A program made the position numbers and the translations under genes. The notes under the pieces were generated by a model. The model was given only the letters and a program-made list of their open reading frames with translations, was not told the DNA's origin and did no database searches. From Paenibacillus sp. 37 (GTDB taxonomy: Bacteria > Bacillota > Bacilli > Paenibacillales > Paenibacillaceae): DNA of 64,000 bases. How positions within the stretch are numbered: the first letter of the stretch is position 1; the number at the start of each line of letters is the position of its first letter. The DNA is taken from positions 5,146,001-5,210,000 of the forward strand of contig NZ_CP043761.1 in the NCBI RefSeq assembly GCF_008386395.1, given 5' to 3'. This document shows positions 18,578-27,086 of the stretch, in pieces.

Positions 18578-18668
18578 TTTGGAACAGAAATGCCGTTTTT
18601 TTTAAAAGTGGATCACTCAATGAACTTTCCGGTTACTTTCCTGATTTCATCCTACAGCAGCATGCCAA

Positions 18669-19325
18669 CTATTTACCGTCCAGTGCGAACTTCCAGGCCT
18701 CCATTATGCTAATTGGGGCTTTACTGCTGCTCTCGCCGCCACCTTCCTGCGTCCAAAGTGGTGGGTAATACGCGAATACTTGACCTGTCTGTAGCTGAGA
18801 CATATTCTCTTGCCAGCCTTTCCAGCGAAAGGTCTGATAGAACTGCCCCAGATCCCCATTCGCCAGCCAGTTGATGAAACCTGAATATGCCAGTTCTGTC
18901 GATTCCCATTCGAGTGTATCCGGTGCAAAATAATATATGTGTCCCGTGCGTCCATACTTGCCTGTATCAAGTCCGAAGAAACCGCCTGCCGCATCATATG
19001 CAACGACCATCATACCCTCCAGCACATCTACCCAAGGTTGCTCACTCACCCCATTCCAACTGGTGAGACTCCCAGATGTACTGTCACCACCCGCACCAAG
19101 TAGCGTGATCCAGCCATGGTCCAGTACAATACCTTCTGTCTCATAAGCAACAGCCCCCAAATAGGATTTGGTGCTTATTTGCAGACGATAGAGGGTATCC
19201 TCACCAGCCTCTTGTTTTGCTGGAACATACACATATGTATTTTGCCCACTATCCAGGAGTTCCTTGAGTTCTTCCCACGCGTGATTCTCCCGATCTACTA
19301 ATTCAGCTACAGTTAATGTATTCAT
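18669..19325 (-). CDS. DUF2625-family protein
   Basis: 218 residues, RBS GAGGAG before the ATG. Family-like features: an N-terminal AWEELKELLDSGQNTYVYVP segment, LGAVAYETEGIVLDHGWITLLGAGG, GGFFGLDTG, HIYYFAPDTLEWESTELAYSGFINWLANGDLGQFYQTFRW. No signal peptide or membrane helix. Biochemical function is unknown; the fold shares character with SUKH-like immunity proteins, but there is no adjacent toxin. Confidence 0.75.
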   Translation of the reverse strand: MNTLTVAELVDRENHAWEELKELLDSGQNTYVYVPAKQEAGEDTLYRLQISTKSYLGAVAYETEGIVLDHGWITLLGAGGDSTSGSLTSWNGVSEQPWVDVLEGMMVVAYDAAGGFFGLDTGKYGRTGHIYYFAPDTLEWESTELAYSGFINWLANGDLGQFYQTFRWKGWQENMSQLQTGQVFAYYPPLWTQEGGGESSSKAPISIMEAWKFALDGK

Positions 19326-19362
19326 GAGTAGTCTCCTCGCTGATTTTATAAGAGCATATCAT

Positions 19363-19393
19363 GGGTTATTAACCCGTTCAAATCTGCTATAAT
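19363..19393 (+). promoter_or_regulatory. possible promoter and palindrome ahead of the MITE-like element
   Basis: A perfect palindrome GGGTTA-T-TAACCC (19363-19375) is followed by TATAAT at 19388-19393. The MITE-like element starts three bases later. Likely the promoter of the beta-helix lipoprotein; no good -35 is seen, so an activator may be needed. Confidence 0.4.
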
Positions 19394-19396
19394 CTA

Positions 19397-19556
19397 GGGC
19401 GTGTCTAAAAACTCCGAAGGAAGCAGATTTTGCCGAATTTTCGTTCCAAGCAAGGAAGTTTTCCGCAGGCGTGCCGGGGCACGTCAAGGGAAAGTGACGC
19501 AGCAGGGGGCGAAAAGGCGGAAAAAGATGCACTTCAGCGAGTTTTGAGACACGACC
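19397..19556. mobile_element. MITE-like element, about 160 bp, with TA duplication
   Basis: Terminal inverted repeats of about 20 bp (GGGCGTGTCTAAAAACTCC at the left; GGTCGTGTCTCAAAACTCG reading in from the right) agree at about 17 of 20 positions including one flanking base. TA dinucleotides flank both ends (19395-19396 and 19557-19558), as for IS630/Tc1-type insertions. The interior has nested inverted repeats such as TTTTCCGC/GCGGAAAA and no ORF, so it would need a transposase in trans. Only one copy is present in this window. Confidence 0.55.
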
Positions 19557-19589
19557 TAGCTTCAAAGCTAAATTCAAGGGGGAAACGAT

Positions 19590-21077
19590 TTGATTCGCGT
19601 AGTTATACTTATGATTCCGATTCTGATGGTGCTTGTATCCGGTTGTCAGAATCATACATCTGCCATGAAGGAACCCGTTTCTGTTCATAAGTCTGATCCC
19701 CAGGTCATCCATTACATATCACCCCAAGGAAACGACTCGAATAAAGGCACCATTCAATCTCCTTGGAAAACGTTGCAGCACGCAGCAGACCATGCTTCGC
19801 CAGGAAGCATCATATATTTGCGTGAAGGTGTCTATCATCAGAAAGTCAAAATCACCCGGAGCGGTAATTCTTCCGCTAATCCAACGCTATTTTCAAGTTA
19901 TCCTCAGGAGCAGGTTATCATTGATGGTAAAGGTTTATCTGTTCGGGGCATTGAAGGGTTAATTGAAATTGAAAATGCCAGTTATATCACGATTCAGAAT
20001 CTCGAAATTCGTAATTTTACAACCACACTTGGGGGCCAGGTTCCAACCGGGATCTATGTCCACGGAGCAGGTGAGCATATTCAGCTGTTAGGCAACACCA
20101 TACACGCGATCTCTAGTTACGCACCTCCTGAAGGTCCCGATTTGCGGGGCAGGGATGCCCACGGTATTGCCATATATGGCACAGAGCACCCGCAAGCATT
20201 ACGCGATATCATCATCAAGGATAATGAATTGTATGATCTTACACTTGGTTCCAGCGAATCACTTGCAGTCAACGGTAATGTCGATACCTTTGCCATACAG
20301 GACAATATTATCCATGATTCCGACAATATTGGTATTGATCTGATCGGGTACGAGGGTACGTCCGAGGACGACACGTACGATCAGGCTCGGAACGGCATTG
20401 TACGAGGCAACGAAGTATACGATATTACGTCCAATAACAATCCCTCCTACGGTACAGACCTGCCCAATGATACCAACTCGGCGGGCGGCATCTATGTAGA
20501 TGGCGGGAAAGATCATATCATCGACCAGAACCGGGTATATCGGAGCGATATCGGAATTGAGATTGCCTCGGAACATGCCGGACGTTCGACCAGCAACATT
20601 ACCGTGCGTGATAACCTGATTTATTCCAACAGATTGACGGGTATTGCCATGGGAGGTTATGACGAGGAACGAGGAGCTACCGAGGATAGCAAGATTATGT
20701 ACAATACACTTATGGGGAATGATACCCTGAATGCAGGCAATGGACAGTTATTCATGCAGTCACGGACAAAGAACAATACGTTCATGCGTAACATTCTCGT
20801 ATCGGGCAGCTCGGAAGTACTAATATACAACGAATATACTAGCAATACCGGCAATGTGTTTGACCATAATGTCTATTATTCACCAGGAGAGCAGGAAGAC
20901 GCCCTGTGGGTTTGGAAAAATAAAGGCTACTCCGGCATCGCCGCCTACATCAAGGGATCTGGCAATGATGCACACTCCATATATGTGAACCCGGCATTTA
21001 TGGATGAACCGAGCGAAGATTTTCGTCCTCAGGCGAATTCTCCGGCTAAGGCGTATGGTTACCTTGCTCCGCGATAA
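19590..21077 (+). CDS. secreted right-handed parallel beta-helix lipoprotein
   Basis: 495 residues from a TTG start (AAGGGGG seven bases upstream). A lipoprotein signal ends in LVSGC (Cys19). Next a DUF1565-like opening (YISPQGNDSNKGTIQSPWKTLQHAADHASPGSIIYLREGVY), then repeated N-rich rungs such as ITIQNLEIRNF, IIIKDNELYDLTL, IVRGNEVYDIT and MYNTLMGNDTL, typical of pectate-lyase-like solenoids. Proteins of this type cleave or bind acidic polysaccharides (PL9-like), but no catalytic residue can be assigned confidently. The gene sits only 33 bp downstream of the MITE-like element. Confidence 0.8.
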   Translation: MIRVVILMIPILMVLVSGCQNHTSAMKEPVSVHKSDPQVIHYISPQGNDSNKGTIQSPWKTLQHAADHASPGSIIYLREGVYHQKVKITRSGNSSANPTLFSSYPQEQVIIDGKGLSVRGIEGLIEIENASYITIQNLEIRNFTTTLGGQVPTGIYVHGAGEHIQLLGNTIHAISSYAPPEGPDLRGRDAHGIAIYGTEHPQALRDIIIKDNELYDLTLGSSESLAVNGNVDTFAIQDNIIHDSDNIGIDLIGYEGTSEDDTYDQARNGIVRGNEVYDITSNNNPSYGTDLPNDTNSAGGIYVDGGKDHIIDQNRVYRSDIGIEIASEHAGRSTSNITVRDNLIYSNRLTGIAMGGYDEERGATEDSKIMYNTLMGNDTLNAGNGQLFMQSRTKNNTFMRNILVSGSSEVLIYNEYTSNTGNVFDHNVYYSPGEQEDALWVWKNKGYSGIAAYIKGSGNDAHSIYVNPAFMDEPSEDFRPQANSPAKAYGYLAPR

Positions 21078-21127
21078 ATCAACCCTGAGTCTGCCATCTC
21101 AACTTAGTCAATCTGTTTCACGCAAAT

Positions 21128-21182
21128 AAAAGGAGCCTGTGCATGTGGGATCACTTCCCCCATGTGCACAGGCTCCTTTTCG
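21128..21182. terminator. bidirectional terminator
   Basis: Long stem AGGAGCCTGTGCATG / CATGTGCACAGGCTCCT, with A-run left and T-run right. It serves the beta-helix gene (+) and the rsbQ-like/GGDEF operon (-). Confidence 0.92.
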
Positions 21183-21205
21183 TTTCTTTTGATGCAATCC
21201 AATCC

Positions 21206-22189
21206 TTAACTTCTTACCATCTGAGCTGCATGTGTCACCCGGTTTCGTCCTCCGGTTTTGGAGGCATACAGGGCGTTGTCCGCTCTTTGGAACAAGGACT
21301 TTTCTGTATCTTCCTCTACTATAGTGGCCGCACCGATACTCACCGTAATGTTATATTCACCCCAGTCCGCTGAAGCAACCTGTGAACGATATCGTTCTGC
21401 GATACCGATCGCCTGCTCCTCTTCACAACCTGGAAGAATGATAACAAATTCCTCCCCGCCGTAACGTGCAACCACATCCGTACTTCGCGACAACGATTGC
21501 AGCAGCCCTGCCAGATTGCCTAGCACCAGATCCCCGATCGGATGTCCGTACGTATCATTAATGCTTTTGAAATGATCAATGTCCACAACGAGAAGGGAGA
21601 AATAACGTTGTTTCTCCTGAAACATCATTAAACTTTCAAACATTTTTTCCTGGAAAAACCTGCGGTTCTTCAATCCTGTCAACAAGTCGGTGGAGGCCAG
21701 TGTCTCCAACTGATCATTCACTTTAATTAACGCCTGCTCTTTAATTTTATATTCCTCATGCAGTCGTTCAAGTTCTTTGTTCGCTTCTTGCGTCGCTTGA
21801 TACAGCTCCTGTAGTTTGGTTTTGGTATGCAAAATATCCTTCTCATGTTCGATTCGCTTACGCATGACTACAACGACACAATCTACCACGCTCTCCCCGT
21901 TACGAGTCTGACGAACACCGTTAAGCAGAACGGGAACAGCCTGCTGATCACGGGTACGAAACGTGAAATACATCTCGTCCACATGTCCATATAACTGGAT
22001 GTAAGGATAGAAATACGTATGGAAAAATACCTTATTGCTCACCGACATGGTGGATTCAATATGTTGCCCTATGAGCTCATCGCGTTCATATCCAAGCATC
22101 GTAAGCAAAGTTTGATTAACCGACTGTACGACGCCCGAATCAGAGATAGAGAAGTATCCACAGGGAGCCAGATCTAATTGTATATCCAT
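21206..22189 (-). CDS. PAS-GGDEF diguanylate cyclase
   Basis: 327 residues, soluble. N-terminal PAS domain (about 1-110, LDLAPCGYFSISDSGVVQSVNQTLLTMLGYERDELIG), a coiled coil (about 112-162) and a GGDEF domain (about 165-325). The active-site loop is RYGGEEF (244-248) and the RxxD inhibitory site RSTD (235-238) lies five residues before it, so both catalysis and product feedback look intact. It should make cyclic di-GMP. The start lies 25 bp after the stop codon of the RsbQ-like hydrolase gene, forming a two-gene operon; by analogy with RsbQ-RsbP, the PAS domain may receive the hydrolase's product. Confidence 0.9.
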   Translation of the reverse strand: MDIQLDLAPCGYFSISDSGVVQSVNQTLLTMLGYERDELIGQHIESTMSVSNKVFFHTYFYPYIQLYGHVDEMYFTFRTRDQQAVPVLLNGVRQTRNGESVVDCVVVVMRKRIEHEKDILHTKTKLQELYQATQEANKELERLHEEYKIKEQALIKVNDQLETLASTDLLTGLKNRRFFQEKMFESLMMFQEKQRYFSLLVVDIDHFKSINDTYGHPIGDLVLGNLAGLLQSLSRSTDVVARYGGEEFVIILPGCEEEQAIGIAERYRSQVASADWGEYNITVSIGAATIVEEDTEKSLFQRADNALYASKTGGRNRVTHAAQMVRS

Positions 22190-22214
22190 GGAATAACTGC
22201 CTTTCTTCCGCGTT

Positions 22215-23021
22215 TTATGCGCTCGTTAAATAATCCTTAATCATTCGGATGGTTTCTTCCGGTTGACTTAGATGCGGATAATGTCCCTTGGCCGTCATCT
22301 GTTGCAACCTGCTATTCTTCAGATGAGCGTGTAAATAATCCCCTACTTCTACCGGGGCAATGCTGTCATCCGAGCACTGAAGAATCAATGTTGGCACAGT
22401 TGCCTGCTCCAGATCAATACGACAGTCAGATAAAAACGTCACTTCGGCAAATTGTCTTGCAATATGCGGATCTCTGGAGCAGAAGCTTTTCTCCAATTCT
22501 TCCGTCAGCTCTTTCCGTTCTGGATTGTTCATCACAATGGGTGCCAAATAACTCGCCCACCCAATAAAATTCATCTGCATCATCTCAAGTAATTCATCGA
22601 TATCATTCCGATCAAAACCTCCATAATAATTCGGCAGATCATTCACGTAACGTGGGGAGGGCCCTAACATTATAATTTTTTTGAAATATTTGGGGTTCTG
22701 AATGGATGCCAGCATACCAATCATACTGCTGACGGAATGCCCGACAAATATGGTGTCCTTTAGCTCAAGCGCTTCCATAATTTCCAGCACATCCTGAGCG
22801 TATCCTTGAAGGTTGCTATATTTGACAGCATCATAATAGTTAATTTGAGATTCGCCAGATCCAACATAATCAAACAACACCACACGGTAGTTCTCCATAA
22901 AACCTGGAATAATGTAACGCCACATATCCTGATCACATCCAAAACCATGAGCAAATACAATCGTTTGGCTACCCGAGCCAAGTACCTTAACATTATTTCT
23001 TACAAGTATATTAACCGTCAT
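22215..23021 (-). CDS. rsbQ: RsbQ-like alpha/beta hydrolase
   Basis: 268 residues, essentially the length of B. subtilis RsbQ (269). Catalytic triad visible at the same positions: Ser96 in GHSVSS, Asp219 in CSDDSIAPVEVG and His247 in KGHYPHLS. The oxyanion region FAHGFGCDQDMW is also present. RsbQ works with the PAS-phosphatase RsbP in energy-stress signalling, supplying a small molecule to the PAS domain; plant KAI2/D14 receptors are relatives. Here the downstream partner is a PAS-GGDEF protein instead. RBS GGAGAGGTG precedes the ATG. Confidence 0.88.
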   Translation of the reverse strand: MTVNILVRNNVKVLGSGSQTIVFAHGFGCDQDMWRYIIPGFMENYRVVLFDYVGSGESQINYYDAVKYSNLQGYAQDVLEIMEALELKDTIFVGHSVSSMIGMLASIQNPKYFKKIIMLGPSPRYVNDLPNYYGGFDRNDIDELLEMMQMNFIGWASYLAPIVMNNPERKELTEELEKSFCSRDPHIARQFAEVTFLSDCRIDLEQATVPTLILQCSDDSIAPVEVGDYLHAHLKNSRLQQMTAKGHYPHLSQPEETIRMIKDYLTSA

Positions 23022-23163
23022 TGCATATCACCTCTCCGAGGTAGTATTCACTTGAATCATTTTATCTGGTTATTATACCGGAAAATGTTGGGATATGAAT
23101 TAAAAATTATTAATACTTCTCTCACCCACCAAAAAATAATGAACCCCTGCTCTGAATGTGCGC

Positions 23164-23214
23164 TTTACAATCTGACTACCGTCAGGTAAAATCAGTTTAA
23201 CATGTCGCGCGACA
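23164..23214 (+). promoter_or_regulatory. promoter with putative TetR operators for MFS-TetR operon
   Basis: TTTACA (23164-23169), a 17-bp spacer and TAAAAT (23187-23192) make a good sigma-A promoter. The spacer holds the palindrome CTGAC-TACC-GTCAG (23172-23185). A second, perfect palindrome TGTCGCGCGACA lies at 23203-23214 near the expected transcription start. Both are placed as repressor sites; the co-transcribed TetR protein is the obvious candidate. Confidence 0.6.
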
Positions 23215-23239
23215 GAGATCAACATTACGGAGGAAAACC

Positions 23240-24454
23240 ATGAGTACTTCAACATTCAGTCCTACACCTCAGCAACTCTGGGGAAGATCATTTATTTTCA
23301 TCATGTTAGCCAACGCATTATTGTTTATGGCATTTGAAATGTTGCTTCCCACCTTGCCTTTGTTTGTCTCAAGTCTTGGTGGCGAAGCCTCCCAAATTGG
23401 GCTTGTTACCGGCGTATTTATGTTCTCTGCCATCTTGATTCGACCCTTCACTTCTGTTTTGGCATCTCGAATAGATAAAAAATATCTGTTAATTATCGGC
23501 ATCACTATCTGTGCATTAATGACAGGTGCATACTACCTATCGTCAGGTATTTGGATGATTCTTATATTTCGAGTGATCCACGGATTCGGATTTGGTTTGG
23601 CAACGACATATTTTGCAACGATTGCCACTGAAAACATACCAAGAGATCGCCGGGGAGAAGGTATGGGGTATTTCGGCGTAGGGGAGACGGTCGCCATATC
23701 CATCGGTCCTTTGATTGGAACAAGCCTGTTGTTTAGGTACGACTACCAGAGCCTGTTTATGGGAGGTATGTGCATTTTGCTGTTAGCTCTCCTGATGACA
23801 GTGTTTGTCTCCAGAAAGCCGAAAACAGGAGGTAGTAGCGAGTCCATGCAAACTCATGTACCTTCGGTGAAACTGATTGAAAAGAAGGTACTCTTCCCTT
23901 CCCTCCTCATTATGCTTGTTGGTATTGCAGCGGGTTCAATCATGTCCTTTGTGGCTTTATTTGCTGCCGAAAGAGGATTCGAGAATATAGCCTGGTTTTT
24001 CTTCATCGTTGCCATCGCCAGCTTCGCCGTTCGACTGTTCTCGGGGAAAATGTTTGATCGATGGGGACCAGGTTCCGTGTTGTTACCTTCTGCCGTGTTT
24101 GCAATCGCGGGACTACTGGTTCTGATTATCGCCCAGAGTAATGTGCAATTCCTGATCGCCGGCGCGTTATACGGCTTTGGTTTTGGTGCCATATTCCCGG
24201 CGATTCAGACCTGGTGTGTGAATCTTGTAGATGAACATGAGCACGAAAGTGCGATGGCTTCCTTCTTTAACTTCTTTGACCTCGGAATTGGCGGTGGTTC
24301 GTTGATCCTGGGCGTGGTGGCTTCTGCATTTTCCTATACGGTGGTGTATGCTATCTCTATAGGTATTTTTGTGGTATATATCTTGTTATATTTGGTATAC
24401 TCCCAAAAACAGCAGAGGTATACCTCTCGCCAACTGGAGGTAGACATTGAGTAA
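23240..24454 (+). CDS. MFS transporter, 12-helix, TetR-linked
   Basis: 404 residues, RBS GGAGG before the ATG. Twelve hydrophobic helices; the first ends LLPTLPLFVSSLGG, helix 2-3 loop has TSVLASRIDKKYLL, and RDRRGEGMGYFGVGETVAISIGPLIG is a motif C-like antiporter segment. Efflux of a toxic compound is likely because the next gene, overlapping by 8 bp, encodes a TetR repressor and the promoter carries palindromes. Substrate unknown. Confidence 0.87.
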   Translation: MSTSTFSPTPQQLWGRSFIFIMLANALLFMAFEMLLPTLPLFVSSLGGEASQIGLVTGVFMFSAILIRPFTSVLASRIDKKYLLIIGITICALMTGAYYLSSGIWMILIFRVIHGFGFGLATTYFATIATENIPRDRRGEGMGYFGVGETVAISIGPLIGTSLLFRYDYQSLFMGGMCILLLALLMTVFVSRKPKTGGSSESMQTHVPSVKLIEKKVLFPSLLIMLVGIAAGSIMSFVALFAAERGFENIAWFFFIVAIASFAVRLFSGKMFDRWGPGSVLLPSAVFAIAGLLVLIIAQSNVQFLIAGALYGFGFGAIFPAIQTWCVNLVDEHEHESAMASFFNFFDLGIGGGSLILGVVASAFSYTVVYAISIGIFVVYILLYLVYSQKQQRYTSRQLEVDIE

Positions 24455-25016
24455 AAAACGAATCAAGGAAATTGCCATTCAACATTTTAATCGTCTGGGT
24501 TACGAGGGGACCAAGATGGCGCAGATTGCCGAAGAGGCAGGCATTCGCAAGCAATCCCTGGCTTATCACTATTCATCCAAAAAAGCATTATTGCTGGAGT
24601 TATATGAGGAAGTTGTGCAAGAGGAACAACAGTTTGTACGCCAATTTTTCAGCGACTCTGTTACCCAAACCCATGCTCTGGATCAGCAGCTATATGCCTT
24701 TTTGCATGAACACAAAAATCGTTTTCTGACTCATCCAAACGTCGCTTTTATGTATATCCTGTCCTTTATCACACCACTGGAGGTGCATGATTTTGTACTG
24801 GCCCAGTATCGAACGTACCTCGGGACACTGAAGAAAGAGCTGGCAGCCGTATTTACCAGACATCCTGATATACGCCTGAGTCCGGAAGAAGCCACCGTAG
24901 CTTTTGTCACCGTGATGGATGGATTGGATGTACAGCTCGTGTATGAGACACGGCAATCCTATGAACAAGCTTTGGCAATCACCTGGAATGTCTTCTGGTC
25001 AGGCATCCAGCGTTAA
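24447..25016 (+). CDS. TetR/AcrR-family repressor
   Basis: 189 residues from a TTG start (GGAGG upstream, inside the MFS gene; 8-bp overlap). N-terminal HTH: IKEIAIQHFNRLGYEGTKMAQIAEEAGIRKQSLAYHYSSKKALLLELY. The C-terminal ligand domain is TetR_C-like. Expected to repress its own operon through the palindromes at 23172-23214 until the pump's substrate binds. Confidence 0.9.
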   Translation: MSKKRIKEIAIQHFNRLGYEGTKMAQIAEEAGIRKQSLAYHYSSKKALLLELYEEVVQEEQQFVRQFFSDSVTQTHALDQQLYAFLHEHKNRFLTHPNVAFMYILSFITPLEVHDFVLAQYRTYLGTLKKELAAVFTRHPDIRLSPEEATVAFVTVMDGLDVQLVYETRQSYEQALAITWNVFWSGIQR

Positions 25017-25062
25017 CGGATCAATTACGATCAGACTACACAAGTAGGAGGAATCAGACAGA

Positions 25063-25713
25063 ATGCAACAACTGGATGCGGCCCTAAGCCGTTTTGTGGA
25101 ACAGCAGGATTTATATAATAAAGCTTATGGACTTTTCAAAAATCATGATCTGCACCCCCGCGAACAACATCACCAGCCGGAAGTGGATACACGAATACCT
25201 CTTTCTCCAGAACTTCAGTATCTGTACAGTCATTATGAAATGATGGATGCGGATGCGGAAGGTACACTCAAAATGAAAAATGCCGCCGTCGAAATCGGTG
25301 ATGCAGCGCTGATCTCCTTTGTCGCACCTGAACATCTGCTTCGTCAGCAACTGGGGTTCCGCTGGATTGGCATGAATGAACCTTATGAGGAGTCCTCCAC
25401 TTGGCCAAAAAATTACGTCGTCATCGCAAACTTTAACGATGATCCGTTAATTGTAGATGTGGAAGCACCAAACTCTCCCGTATATGCCGCTTTTACAGGT
25501 GGAGAACCAAACCGTGTTGCTGATTCGCTGTCAGACTTTTTCAGTGCACTAGCCATCCTGATTGAAGCGGCGCGCACCTATGCCGGAGAAGTAAAAGATG
25601 AAGAAACCTATGAAACCAAGCCCGAGTATCTGGAGCAAGTGGAACCTTTATTGCAAGATCTGTTGGGAGAAGAGTATACTGCTCATCTTTTCGAATATCT
25701 GTCCTTTTGTTAA
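25063..25713 (+). CDS. SMI1/KNR4 (SUKH) family protein
   Basis: 216 residues, RBS GTAGGAGG. SUKH-like core: PLSPELQYLYSHYEMM, AALISFVAPEHLLRQQLGFRWI and WPKNYVVIANFNDDPLIVDVEAPNSPVYAAFTGGEPNRVADSLSDFFSAL. Family members often neutralise toxins of contact-dependent or polymorphic systems, but many are orphan housekeeping proteins. No toxin is adjacent. It lies 46 bp after the tetR gene and could be co-transcribed with it. Confidence 0.75.
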   Translation: MQQLDAALSRFVEQQDLYNKAYGLFKNHDLHPREQHHQPEVDTRIPLSPELQYLYSHYEMMDADAEGTLKMKNAAVEIGDAALISFVAPEHLLRQQLGFRWIGMNEPYEESSTWPKNYVVIANFNDDPLIVDVEAPNSPVYAAFTGGEPNRVADSLSDFFSALAILIEAARTYAGEVKDEETYETKPEYLEQVEPLLQDLLGEEYTAHLFEYLSFC

Positions 25714-25747
25714 AACGGTGAATTGAAGGAATTGGAGGGGTGCCCAT

Positions 25748-26305
25748 ATGATCTATGTGGCTTTGCTACGAGGCATTAATGTAGGCGGGAACAATAAAAT
25801 CAATATGAAGCAGCTGAAAGAAACGTTTGAACAAGCAGGCATGCTGGATGTTGTTACCTACATCAACTCTGGCAATATTATTTTTGCCGATCATCAGGAA
25901 CGTGCCAATGCGAATGTGGAGATATCCCATGTGTTAGAACAGGCCATCGCCGCCGATTTTGGCTTACAGATCAGGGTAATGGTGCGGAATATGGATGAAA
26001 TCCATAGCGTTATTCAGGCGCTGCCAGAAGAATGGGTTAATGATGACACCGCCAAAAGTGATGTGATGTTCCTTTGGGATGAGATCAATGAGCCCTCTGT
26101 GCTGGACCAACTGCCCATCAAACCGGAAATCGGCACACTGATCTATGTTCCCGGAGCGATTTTATACTCAGTCAGCAGAGAAGATGCATCCAAAAGTGGC
26201 ATGAACAAGCTTGTGGGTTCCAAAGTCTATGCTTATATGACGGTTAGAAATGTGAATACCACACGTAAGATATATGCCCTGATGCAAGCAGCAGCAGAGA
26301 AATAA
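25748..26305 (+). CDS. DUF1697-family protein
   Basis: 185 residues, RBS GGAGGGG. Opens with the family signature IYVALLRGINVGGNNKINMKQLKETFEQAG, then VVTYINSGNIIFAD, and ends GSKVYAYMTVRNVNTTRKIYALM. Function unknown. It follows the SUKH gene by 34 bp in what looks like one transcript. Confidence 0.85.
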   Translation: MIYVALLRGINVGGNNKINMKQLKETFEQAGMLDVVTYINSGNIIFADHQERANANVEISHVLEQAIAADFGLQIRVMVRNMDEIHSVIQALPEEWVNDDTAKSDVMFLWDEINEPSVLDQLPIKPEIGTLIYVPGAILYSVSREDASKSGMNKLVGSKVYAYMTVRNVNTTRKIYALMQAAAEK

Positions 26306-26358
26306 TACAGACAGGTGGAGATGATGCCACGCAGCTTGTGGCAATTGGAGGTAGTCTA

Positions 26359-27006
26359 ATGAACAGAGCATGGACATTAAATGTCAGCGTCCGATCCGTA
26401 GAGCGGGAACCTTTCTGGTATGCACCCCAGACTCCCTGGCAGATACAGGGACAAGGTTTTCGAGTGAAATTCCATACCAATAGGGCAATCGACTTGCTTG
26501 CTCAAGATCGACTGCTTGTTACCGTTGGTGAGGAAGGTACCGCGAACTGGGCTGCTTTTATCGGAACAATCGTGGAATGCGAACCAGACTCTCTCCTGCT
26601 CTATACAAGTCCTCAGTACGAGGCACAGTTAATGGATATTCGGAGGTTGGAACGCGAATTTTCTCCTTTGGCTTCCATTCTCGGAGCGCAGCATGTAATC
26701 GAAACTCTGGGCTATTTCCCTCCCTTCCATTATGACGAAATTACGGATGTGCAGCTGGAAACAGTCCAAAATATACAATCCCTCTCTCTTGTGCTAACGC
26801 ATAATGCTGATCAGGAATGGGAACAGCAGGTGCACTTCCATTTTGAACATATTCAGCAAGAGATGTTCTCCCCTATGGAGGCATCTAACGTTTGTTTACA
26901 GCTAAGTTTCACTTATGCAGCCGATCAGATTCGTGTTAACTTGGATGCCGTATCCGGCTTCTCCGCTACATTCCTATGCAGCACAATTCATATTCAATTC
27001 CATTAA
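26359..27006 (+). CDS. hypothetical protein
   Basis: 215 residues from the ATG at 26359; GGAGGT six bases upstream decides this start over the in-frame GTG at 26338. No signal peptide or membrane helix. Beta-rich sequence with several Glu/Gln-rich stretches; no family recognised. Last gene of the run that starts with the SUKH gene, convergent with hsp20. Confidence 0.6.
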   Translation: MNRAWTLNVSVRSVEREPFWYAPQTPWQIQGQGFRVKFHTNRAIDLLAQDRLLVTVGEEGTANWAAFIGTIVECEPDSLLLYTSPQYEAQLMDIRRLEREFSPLASILGAQHVIETLGYFPPFHYDEITDVQLETVQNIQSLSLVLTHNADQEWEQQVHFHFEHIQQEMFSPMEASNVCLQLSFTYAADQIRVNLDAVSGFSATFLCSTIHIQFH

Positions 27007-27018
27007 CCCGGTTATGTA

Positions 27019-27052
27019 AAAAATCCCTTCATGGGACAACATGAAGGGATAG
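27019..27052 (-). terminator. terminator of the hsp20 gene
   Basis: Perfect stem ATCCCTTCAT/ATGAAGGGAT with a T-run on the minus strand. Confidence 0.88.
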
Positions 27053-27086
27053 CTCAACTTCTTCAGCTACATATGTTGCATCTGGT

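Noticed and set aside
18523..18768. 81-codon open frame after the MFS gene
   Set aside because: Runs through a strong terminator hairpin and the end of the opposite-strand DUF2625 gene.
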